Assembly (NCBI GenBank): GCA_023055425.1 | Contig: JALGPY010000014.1 | Location: 1,242,501-1,306,500, forward strand | Origin: Linanthus parryae | Lineage: Eukaryota > Streptophyta > Magnoliopsida > Ericales > Polemoniaceae | DNA: 64,000 nt | Direction: 5' to 3' | Shown: in pieces, positions 23,201-32,167 of the stretch | Numbering within the stretch: position 1 is the first letter of the stretch | Layout: every line of letters starts with the position of its first letter | Program-made: the position numbers and the translations under genes | Notes under the pieces: model-generated | Database searches by the model: none | The model's input: the letters and a program-made list of their open reading frames with translations, nothing else | What the model was told of the DNA's origin: nothing

Positions 23201-23336
23201 GCGTGAATTATATAACTGGATGCTGGAGGAGAAAAGAAAAATAAAACCCAAGAATCGTGAAGAAAAGAAGAAAACTAACGAAGAGAAGGCCATTTTGAAA
23301 CAGTTCATTCGTGCTGAATCCCTTCCAAAGATCTGA
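20201..23336 (+). CDS. Two-exon gene, small proline-rich single-pass membrane protein
   Basis: Exon 1 is 20201-20324 and exon 2 is 23008-23336, joined in phase 1 to give 150 residues. The N-terminus is Pro-rich (MEEAPMSSTPPPPYHQPP). A hydrophobic helix then spans about residues 29-47 (LAWRALLISNLALG plus AYIFASA), with a basic stop RKKEK. A Pro/Glu/Ala-rich linker includes a run of eight prolines. The end is highly charged (EKRKIKPKNREEKKKTNEEK) and closes KQFIRAESLPKI. The conserved-looking C-terminus suggests a plant-specific family of unknown function. I cannot name it. The 2.7-kb intron carries a Stowaway and a Tourist element. The ATG at 20201 is the first in frame. Confidence 0.8.
20669..20926. 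mobile_element. Stowaway MITE in intron 1 of the membrane-protein gene
   Basis: The ends CTACCTCCATTTCTTCTC and GAGAAGAAACGGAGGTAG are inverted and flanked by TA on both sides, as in Tc1/mariner-derived Stowaway elements. A related copy is at 54719-54965. Confidence 0.9.
22014..22351. mobile_element. Tourist/PIF-like MITE with poly-G core in the same intron
   Basis: GGGCATCTCCAACCC at the left and GGGTTGGAGATGCC at the right are inverted and flanked by TAA on both sides. The core is C-rich then G-rich, including a run of over 25 G with few breaks at about 22189-22222. The false open frames here come from this composition. Confidence 0.8.
22558..22760. mobile_element. MITE-like fragment (AGCATCTCCAATAG end)
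   Basis: AGCATCTCCAATAGATCATG followed by TGCATAATTGAGG resembles the Tourist ends at 9021 and 22014. I cannot place the right end. Confidence 0.3.
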
Positions 23337-23574
23337 GACTGTACTGTGTGTTCAGTATTGCCATTTTTATTGACATTCGATTCATAGTTGGATGCATAGT
23401 TGGGAAGAGTTCACTTCTCTGATCAACACCGTTTGTTGTACAAGCTCTCGTATTCTTTTTAAATGAATGCTGTTGATTTTTGGCTTAAGTACTTGTTCAG
23501 TGGAATAGAAATGTCTTGCGATTAATATTTAATACATGAGAAGTTTTCAGATTATTATTTTTGGATGACAAAGG

Positions 23575-23765
23575 AGACCAGAAGGTTATCGTTAGGTGTG
23601 CAATGGGCGTATGGTGAACCCCGCTTCTATGCAATAGCCTGCAAACCACATAGAGGAGTTTAACCAGCTAAGGTTGTCCAAAGCTGACAGGCTCATGATT
23701 GAGAAGGTTGGGAACCAAACCTTAGACCTCTTGGCCACCAAGCTGACTACCAACCAACCCCTTGG
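23575..23765 (-). mobile_element. SINE-like element, minus strand
   Basis: On the minus strand GTAGTCAGCTTGGTGGC (A-box-like) is followed about 20 bases on by GGTTTGGTTCCCAACC (B-box-like). The body is about 190 bases and noncoding. The flanks share only TTGGAT, so the target duplication is doubtful. Confidence 0.4.
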
Positions 23766-24182
23766 ATTTAGAAGTTTTAAGTTTTGTTGTGGCTGTGGCT
23801 TCTTTCTTTACTCTTCTGTTTTGTTTTTCTGTTATGCTTAACCCTTTTATGAAACTTTTTTACCGTAACTTAGGGAAAGTTACTGCTGTATTATTTCTGT
23901 GTGTATAGGGTTCTACAAGAATCATATTTACCTAAAGGTCCATGTACATTTGCATTTATTTATTGATAATATTAGTGCTATTATTGACAACTTGAACATG
24001 CTCTCCTCTGAAGCATCAAGTAGTAGTAACTCCTGGAAACCTAAAGGTATAGGTTGACATACAATACTTACTCCATAATTTGTTGGATTTTATGTTCACA
24101 TCTCAACCTCTAATGCTGTTATTGTAGTGTCACTCTCTTCCTTTTGAGTCATATTCCTCAAATCTTGATATTATTGTAGTTG

Positions 24183-24420
24183 TCCCCAGGGCGTAGCACA
24201 GTTAATACTCACTGGGGCGAATTTGCTCGAAGGTGCAAGGTTCAAGTCATGACAGCCGCAGTGTGGGAGTTCCACCCTTAACAGGTGGGCTCCTTGTGGG
24301 CACTATGAACTGGCCCTCCCCCACTAAGATGTCGCTATGTACCTGATTTACCCCTCTCTGGTGGCTTGGGTGGTACCATAGGGGCAACTAAGGTGACTGT
24401 CTCCATCTTTTTGCTCCAAT
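24183..24420 (+). mobile_element. tRNA-derived SINE with target-site duplication (Au-like)
   Basis: GCGTAGCACAGTTAATACT (A box region) and GGTTCAAGTC (B box) sit in tRNA-like spacing. GTGTGGGAGTTCCACC follows, a word typical of Au-type plant SINEs as I recall them. The flanks GATATTATTGTAGTTG (24167-24182) and GATATTACTGTGGTGTTG (24421-24438) are an imperfect target duplication. It lies about 400 bases upstream of the C2 gene start. Confidence 0.7.
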
Positions 24421-24820
24421 GATATTACTGTGGTGTTGAAAAAAGTTGTTAAATTTTTATCTTCATGGAACAAGGACTTGTTTGGAATTTGGAGAAAGAA
24501 GGCAAGATGAGACAGAAAAGAGATTTGTCTTGAAGGCATATGAGGTGGGTGGTAAATGGTCTCAAGCTTGATGGACCCCACCATATAACTCTTCCTCACC
24601 CACATCCACCCACTCCCATTACTATTCCATCCCCTCCTTCCTCATTGTTGTTCTTTTTTGGTTCAGACAAATCTATAAGCCCAAAAATATTACAGAGCCC
24701 TTTTCACCCAAAATAACCCATCATCATCATCCTCTTTTTCAATATTATATTCCCTTCCTGGCTCTTCCACTGCAATTCTTTACTTGGGTCATCTTCTGAA
24801 ACAGGGTTCATCTGCCTTCA

Positions 24821-27800
24821 ATGCCAGGCACCATTCATGTTTCAGGTATGCCATCTTCCTCCAATCTGCAGATAATGCATCACTAAATATAAATTACCTC
24901 TGATTCTTGTTATGGGTTTAATTATTCAATTATTCCTCAGTTCTGGGATTCAAGGACCTTCCTTCTTCGTCGATATCGTTAAAGGGTAAGTTTTGCTTCA
25001 TTTTCAAATTCATTTACTTGTTCAAGATTGGGTTTTAAATGGACATGTTGTGGTTGCATTTGCAGTTTCAATGGGGAAGAGAGTGTACCAAGCTGAAGAC
25101 AAAGAGGACTTCTCATTGTAATTACTTTTTCTTATACTTTGTTACTGCTTAAGTTCTTCATTATAGGACTTCTCTTGGTCAGCTCAGCCTCTCAACTTTC
25201 AATGGATATTAATCTGGTTCCCCTTTCCCAACAAGTCCATTGGTGCCACGGAAGTGAAAATCCATGATTTTGTGTTATCTTTGATCGTCACATTTGGTAC
25301 TTTGATATGTTTTAACATTTTTTTGTTGACGGTCTTTTGATAACCTTGTGAATGCCAGTGTTAGTATTTTCAGACATAGATTAGGAAGATTAAGGATCAC
25401 AATTAAATGTCACATTCACATGTTTTGGATATAGCTAGGATCAGATTGAAAAAATTAATGTTGAAGCACTAATCAAGTTTCTGTTTGTCTTGATTTTAGT
25501 ACAGTCCACTGACAACCCTTCGAGACAATATGATCATTACCCTTCACGATACTGACGGACACGAGATATCCAACACGGGTAAACATGCTATTTCTCTGAA
25601 CATTCTTATTGGTAATATGTTGTGAAAAACATGCTGATGGAAGTTTTTTGTGAAAAAAACATGTTCGATGTTGTTGGGTGTCAAAGTTGTTCAAACCATG
25701 TCGGTCGTGCAAAAGGGTTTCTGGGATGAGTTTATTCCTCTCCAAGGAGGGGGACATGTACAGTTGAAGTTGAAGTTCGTCCTCAGTGAAGAAGAACGTA
25801 ACCGAATACGTGAAATGGTACCTCTTCACTCTGCCCATCTTTTTTATTCTGCAAGGTTATGTATTATTCTGCTAAATGAATAGGGAGTAATGGTTCGATG
25901 TCAACAACATTGTAGGCAATCTCCATTAAATATCACAAACAAACGATGAGCTTCTTCTACATGGGTTGCTAGTACATACTAGGCCTCGTTTGGGTAAGGT
26001 ATAAGAGAGGGGGAGATATGATTGTTGTGGGATAAGGTAGGATATGGAATTCTGCTTTAAAGTGTTTGGTTAGTGCAGGATATGTAATGATCCACTTCTC
26101 CTATCTTACTAAGATGGTATAAGATTATCTGCAAAATTTGAAGAGATGCATATGGGAAGATAAGTTAGACCTGTCTCATATCCCTTCCCAAAATCAGGAT
26201 TTGGCACATGTATACCATATCTTTGTCCCCCTCTTGTTATACCTTACCCAATCGAGGCCTAGTAGTTTTCGTCTATGTAACCTCTTCTTATGAGACCATG
26301 CAGTTCTCAAATATCTGAGGTTTAGACCATTGTTCAAATAATATTTGGGAACATGGAGGAATATTGCAAAGGAAGACCTTTTTTCCTTTGGTTTTTTGCT
26401 ATCTAAAACATGGCAAAGTTCAGTGGTTTCTGCGAGCTAACTTCTCATTCAGTCCTATAGTATTTCCTCTCCCTAGTTCTTTCTTCCAATGCAAACCCAA
26501 CACAGACAAAACATTACTTTTCTATTAGTTCCTTTCTGTCCATGAAACTAGAGGTCCCCAAATTGAGGGTTTTGACTTGTTATAATACATCAAAATGCTT
26601 TCCTGTTGTAGTTTCTGGCATATCTTGACACTTTTCTTACAAGACCGTGTTTTATTTGCATTGTAGAGAGAATCTGCCTTGAAGAAGAAACACGGCGAAC
26701 GTTTTAGTTCCAGCCTTAGACTTCTAGAATCCGGAGCAGCTACTTCTGTTGTCACCCAAGAGGTCTCAGGTTTGCTCATGCTTTCTCAATTTTCCAATAA
26801 AATGATTCAATGCATGAGAAGAAAAATAGAGAAAAATTAGTTTCTCGCATTCATTTCCTACTCCTTACAAATGTGCCTTCATTGAGAAAGGCAGTTTCCT
26901 GACGTTCTGAGTGCTGCATCTTCTCAAGATTCCTCGAGAAGTACTACTACTGATCCTGAAGTGGCTAACTCTCTAGCCATTGATGCTGGAGAATTGCCTA
27001 TTCCAAAAGGTGTTCCAAGGAGCAAGGAGGACACTACAAATAATCAGAAACAAAATTTTCCAGTTAAGGATTAATGGCGTTGCCTCATTATTACGTTCGT
27101 TAATATCAAGTCATCTTCTTGAGCAACATGGTAGTCAAAGTTCAGTAATCATTCTAGATTTTCTCTGAAGGGGTTCAAGTTATAGACCCATAGCTTTCAT
27201 AAAAAAAATCATAACACTTACTAACACTTACTCCCTCAGTCCCTCTGTCCCAATATTTTGGTTCGTTTGGGGATTCCAACTTTTGAAGGGAACATGCAAT
27301 CTTTACATTTCTACGAAACTTTTTCCATGTCATTTACTTGAATTCCCCCGTTTTTTCACTTCTTGATGACGTCACTCTTACTTTTTTGAGGGAAAATAGA
27401 AAAACTACAATATTTTTAATCAGCAGAATGGAAAGTCGACAGAAATTTTGGGACAACCTGGAATTGGGGACCAAAATATTGGAACGGACGGAGCAGGGGC
27501 GGAGGGACTTGAGGACAATTGGTGGCAACTGTCACCCCTGACTTTTTGAAAACTCCACTAGCACCCCTCTAATTACAGCTATTTCATATTAAGACCCTTT
27601 AGAAAAATACATAAATGCCCCGGCTGGAATAAAAAAATTCCGTCATATCCTAAAAAAAATCATGATATATAATGACTTTATTTTATAACTTCCATATCAT
27701 TTAATTTTGACCCGGCTGGTTCGATATTCTGGCTCCGCCACTGGGAGGGAGTAGAATACAGGTCGACAAGAAATTATTGTAGACATACTCTTTCTTATGT

Positions 27801-30450
27801 AAACCAGAAGATGTTGTTTCTTACTGACTCAGTCATGCCTTCTGCTTTAGACTGATGCGCATGGAAGTCAAGAGATCTCATCTACAGCTTCATTGTCAAA
27901 AAGAATGGACAAGCGCATAGATTATGATAAATCCCTTGTGAAGATTGATGCTAATTATGAACTTGTTGGTTCTCCAAAAAGGCCTATTATTTTGCAATTA
28001 ACTTCATCTTCCATGATGAAGAGTTCAATTGACTCGCAACAGGGACTGCTCAAGCAAGATTTAGTCAAGGAAACTCCCAGCAAAGAGATATCATCCGCAG
28101 CTTCAGTTTTGGAAAGATCACAGGTGCAATTCGATGAAACAAATCTTAGTAAACCAGCTGAAAAATCCAAAAGATCTAAGCTTTTTTTTCAAGAAGCCTC
28201 GGTCATCCAACAGAAGAATGAGCAGCCGAATCAGCAGGAGAAGCAAAAGCCTCTCAGAAGAACTCCTAGCAATGTAAGGAAAATGATAAGTGCCTTTGAA
28301 ACTAGTCTAGATAAGGTATTTTCAGATCATGCCTTCGAAAAATATTCTCCAAGTTCTGCATTTTTCGGTCATTAGATTCGTTGAACATGAACTGAATGCA
28401 GGATTTGAGACGCATTAAACCACCACCTATGGAAGTTCAATCTCATCGCGTTGAGGAAGAAACTCTTAAAGAAAACCCTAATCCGGCCAAGCTGAAATTT
28501 GGAAAGCTCAACAACCCTTTTCTCACCAGGGAGTTGAAACAGATTCAGAAGAATGAAAAGAAAATGGGAGACCTGATCAGTTTGGATTTAAGCTTGCAGA
28601 TGAGCAAAACATCTCCAGAATCTGCAGAGTCAAAAGTTGCAGAACATGATTTCTCTGCGAAAACTCAGGAAGATTTGGTGAAAATACCCGCGGCGGCGGC
28701 GGCGGCAGATGCTTCGCCTGAGAAAACTTTGCCTAATGAGCCAGAAAACTTACACCAACAAAGTAATGATGAGCTGAACACTTGTGGAAATGCAGATAAA
28801 AGTGTTACTCAGCCTCTGGAAAGATTAAAACTGGAAGATTCGCGTGGTAATGGACATGATTCATTAGGAAGTTCTGGTGCATGGATATTTGCAGATCATG
28901 CCAGACGTTTGTGTGTAACTACTGGAAGCAAACATGCTGCTGATCTGGTTGAACCATGTAAAAGTGAAGAAACGAACCACGAAAGAGAGAAGATCTTTCA
29001 TCTTCAAGAAGAGGTATAGAAATGAAGTTTTTCCAATTCTTTAGACAATGCGTCTTACAACCTGCAGTCGGTTCATGTTCGTCGATCTTATGGGAAAAAA
29101 TGAAGCAGTATCTGGAGTTGAGGCATAATATGAAGAATACCTTAACTAGACTACTTTCAAGGGCAATTCCTATATTCCTTTAGAGCATCTCACTAGTGCT
29201 CTCTGCTTAGGCCCCACCTCATTCCAGCTCCAAAATTGTCCGAAAATCATTATTCATTTTTCTACCAAGCATGGTGCCCCAGGGGCGCATATACCCTCCA
29301 TAATATGCTAGGGCCCTATAAAGTTCCCTGTGCACCTCCCACGTCCCTCTGCCATATGGGCGCCCACCTGTGCAAAATCTGTGAAAATACCTTTCATGAA
29401 TAGCGTCGTGCCCCTGCCCCAACGGGTGGAGACACATACCCAAAAGTACATGAACAATATCTTACCCCAAAGCCCCAGAGCCAAGGGCGGAGTCACAGGG
29501 AGAGGTGTGGGGCCTGTTAGGCTATAGTCTCCGCTCAAAAAACGAAATTGTTAGGATTTTACCCTAATTTTTTCAATATTTTATGATTTAGCCCCCACTC
29601 GTCCTAATTTCTAGATCTACGCCTGCCGAGAGCCCCAACGGGTGAACATGCTGTTACATTTCTAGGAGTTATAGTCATACATTGAAATTGACAAACTAGG
29701 GCATGCATTAGCTTCCTATGCATTCAAATTGTCTACTTCTTGTTGGTTCGAATTTCTTTACACAATGAAATGTTGATATTTGACATTTTGTTTTGGCAAG
29801 GGATTAATTTCTCTCGTTTCATCATTGTGTTATAATTTTATCAGAATGATAGATTCCAGCCCGAAAGCTGCACCGAAATGGAGATTGCAAACACGAATTC
29901 TCACGAGATGCAGAAATCAAGACCAGATAGCTCCTCAGAAGCTGGAAATCCTGGAGGACTAGTTGGTGGGCAGGTTAATACAATACCCAGTCTCTGAATT
30001 CTTAGTTATGGGCGGATCCACATGTTGATTAGCCCCCACTCAGCCTTTCAAAAAAGTCATTTTACCCTTAAATTTCTTGGGTTTTTTGGTTTAGCCCTTC
30101 AAAAACTTCAATATAGCCCGCGATAACGTTTGAAAATTAGAAGTATACTGTTATATTGAGTATTTTTTTTTTCAGTTTAGCCCCCACTGTAACAACAAAT
30201 TCCTGGATCTGCCCCTGTTTACTGAAATCTCTGGGTTTATTGGCATGGACATCTAACAGCTGTGTATTTTTGTTGCTTCATTCTTCTGTTGAAGGTGGTA
30301 AAAGTCGCGATAATGGTTGCTTTTGGAGCATTAGTTCTTCTTACGAGACAGAGAATGCCCAGGTACGTGAACTGTTTTTCATGAACGAATTGATCTTGCC
30401 TTCATGAACCGTGGAAATGAACTCCAGTTTTGTTTTGAAAATGCAGATGA
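24821..30450 (+). CDS. C2-like, tail-anchored protein; twelve exons, copy A of the duplicated 3' half
   Basis: Exons: 24821-24845, 24941-24985, 25066-25117, 25505-25578, 25687-25817, 26667-26762, 26895-27062, 27851-28315, 28402-29013, 29845-29973, 30295-30362, 30447-30450. The phases fit and give 622 residues. Residues 1-105 look like a plant C2 domain (VLGFKDLPSSSISLKVSMG, LRDNMIITLHDTDGHEI, then KGFWDEFIPLQGGGHVQLKL), with SEEERNRIREMRESALKKKH after it. The long middle is polar and probably disordered, with conserved islands RRTPSNVRKMISAFE, RRIKPPP and SSGAWIFADHARRLCVTTG. The end VVKVAIMVAFGALVLLTRQR is a single membrane helix followed by MPR and stop, so the protein is probably tail-anchored facing the cytosol. 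C2 domains bind phospholipids, some with calcium (established). Here only a few acidic loop residues are visible, so calcium binding is unsure. Exon 7 needs a weak donor (CCA then GTTAAG); the same site is kept in copy B. Confidence 0.82.
25982..26259. mobile_element. MITE in intron 5 (GGCCTCGTTTGGGTAAGG family)
   Basis: GGCCTCGTTTGGGTAAGGTA and its inverse TACCTTACCCAATCGAGGCC form the ends, with CTA and TAG at the flanks. It is not found at the matching place in unit B. A fragment with the same right end lies in intron 11 of the GRWD1 gene near 42650-42773. Confidence 0.7.
27231..27751. mobile_element. Stowaway MITE in intron 7 of copy A, split by a hAT element
   Basis: The left end CTCCCTCAGTCCC and a subterminal CCCAATATTTTGGTTC are mirrored by GACCAAAATATTGGAACG and GGAGGGAG, with TA on both flanks. 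The hAT element at 27494-27743 sits in its right end. The orthologous Stowaway in unit B spans about 32744-33405. Confidence 0.75.
27494..27743. mobile_element. hAT-like MITE nested in the intronic Stowaway
   Basis: The left end CAGGGGCGGAG matches the inverse of the right end, CTCCGCCACTG. The flanks GGACGGAG and GGAGGGAG match at seven of eight bases. Unit B has the empty site (AGTACAGAGGGTGTAGC). Confidence 0.85.
29482..29625. mobile_element. hAT-like MITE in intron 9 of copy A
   Basis: The left end is CAAGGGCGGAG, the inverse of the right end is CAGGCGTAGATC, and the flanks CCCAGAGC and CCGAGAGC are an 8-base duplication with one change. Unit B has the empty site (AAGCCCGAGAGCCCTAAC near 35174). 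Confidence 0.75.
30007..30216. mobile_element. hAT-like MITE in intron 10, present in both units
   Basis: The ends are TATGGGCGGATCCA and TGGATCTGCCCCTG. The same element lies at 35562-35744 in unit B with an internal deletion, so it was inserted before the duplication. Confidence 0.6.
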
Positions 30451-30552
30451 CAGACAATGACAATTTCTTTGATGTTCTGACGATACAGATGGTGAAGTGG
30501 TGGAACAGTTTCTACCGACCATTTACTTCGTAATTTTTTCTCTATATTTTTA

Positions 30553-30558
30553 AATAAA
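30553..30558 (+). terminator. Candidate poly(A) signal of copy A
   Basis: AATAAA about 100 bases after the copy A stop. It is conserved at 36073-36078 in copy B. Confidence 0.5.
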
Positions 30559-30908
30559 TTGGAGGAGATAACAGTATATTCCCAATTCTCTTGTTATACG
30601 GTTCCCTCGGGGCTAATGTTGTAAATTTCTTTCTTAATTTGTTGGCACATTCATTGAGCTGCTCTATTCGATTCCTTTATTGTCATTGTTCAATCGGCAA
30701 ATATACTCTAGCTCCAAAGGAATGGAGTTGGTTATGAACACGATTTTTCTTTTTTCTTTTTGTTTGGTGAATCCGATTTTTGTGATAAAAAGGAAAAAAA
30801 CTGAGGTATTTGAACACCAAATGTTTAGACACATTATACATCACAAACAAACAATGAGCCTCTTCTACATGATAAAGTTCTGTGATTTCTTCCCATTCTG
30901 TTCTAATG

Positions 30909-31976
30909 TACTCCATCCGTCTCACTTTTAACTGTCTTCCTTTCCTATAATTGAAATTCCGATATACGTGCCTTACTTAGTTTTCACTTTACTTTTCTCC
31001 ATACACGTTTTTATCAAATTCTAACATTTTTCACTTCACAAGAAGAAATACCACATCAAACAATTGACATTTTAATATATATATCCATAAACAGTGCCGT
31101 AGTCAAGAATTTACCGGTGGGGGGCCCAATTCCTGTAAGAAAAGTCACCAAGAATCAAAAAGTACATCCGAAAAGTTTCCCATACCTATGTAGCACGGGT
31201 GCTTCTGAAAGGTGACGCACCCGCACCGGGTGCTTCAGGGTGCTTCGTGGGTGCTTGGCGGTTGCTTTGGAGATAAGGCAGGGTCATTTTGAAAGTTTTA
31301 GTTGAGTGGTCCTCTAAACTATAACTACGATTTAACAAAAAAACGTGTATCTAGGTGGACATTTCTAACTCTAAGATTATTTATCTCTCCACAAATACAA
31401 ACAATGACATGAAGAGATTACATTGTTGATACAAAACCTGTGTATCTTCGAATTTGTGTATGAATTTCTGTTTAATTATAATTGGGATTGCTATAATTAT
31501 TATTTGTATAATAATAATAATGGTGTCACAAATAATATAAAATAAAAATATAAATAAAGTCGCCACACCCTCGCCGCACCTGCACCCTCAATTTTGGGAA
31601 TTTGCCGCACCCGCACCCAGTTTTCGTACCCGCACCCGCACTGCACCCGCACCTGTGCTTCAAAGCCCCATACGTTATGTAAGAGCATCCAAAGCAGATC
31701 AAACTATATATATAAGCGACTATATGAATTTAGGGATATATTTGTAATTTTTATGACCCAAGACTATTTGTTAACATCTTTTATTTTCTGCATAGGCACG
31801 ATCATAATTTTTGGGGGGGCACATTTGTAGTAAACTCAGGGAACAAGTGTAACTGTCTTTAGAAAACCAGGGTTCTCATGTAGTTCTTGAAAAGTTTGGC
31901 CTCTGTCCATAAAGTCGTAAGCACATCCTTAAACTCTGAAAAGTCCACCCCGGCACTAATTTTGGGATGGAGGGAG
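30909..31976. mobile_element. Stowaway-like ends enclosing a GCACCCGCACC-rich insert
   Basis: TACTCCATCCGTCTCA at the left and TTTTGGGATGGAGGGAGTA at the right look like the two ends of a Stowaway element pushed apart by later insertions. Inside, 31192-31665 has AGCACGGGTGC at one side and its near inverse GCACCTGTGCTT at the other, with many GCACCCGCACC words. No coding seen. Confidence 0.45.
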
Positions 31977-32167
31977 TATTTCCTTTCACTCTTTCTTTCT
32001 CCCAATGTAAACTTAACATAGACGAAAATTCACTTTCTGTTCATTCCTTCTCTTCCAATCGAAGGTTACAAGTTACAACTTATAAATGCATTCAAATACT
32101 TTCCTGTTGTAGGTTATGACATATCTCGACACTTTTCTTACAAGACCATGTTTTATTTGTATTGTAG

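Larger units (their letters stand above)
25930..30834 (+). repeat. Tandem duplication unit A (introns 5-12 and 3' end of the C2 gene)
   Basis: The unit begins in intron 5 near ATCACAAACAAACGATGAGC and ends near GTATTTGAACACCAAATG after the gene's 3' untranslated region. Unit B starts at once with CATCACAAACAAACAATGAG. Exons, introns and untranslated region are collinear between units, apart from transposon insertions. Confidence 0.85.

Noticed and set aside
30447..30530. Extending the C2 protein through the last exon (MTDNDNFFDVLTIQ frame)
   Set aside because: The phase from the membrane-helix exon gives Arg then TGA at once in both copies. The downstream frame would need a different splice.
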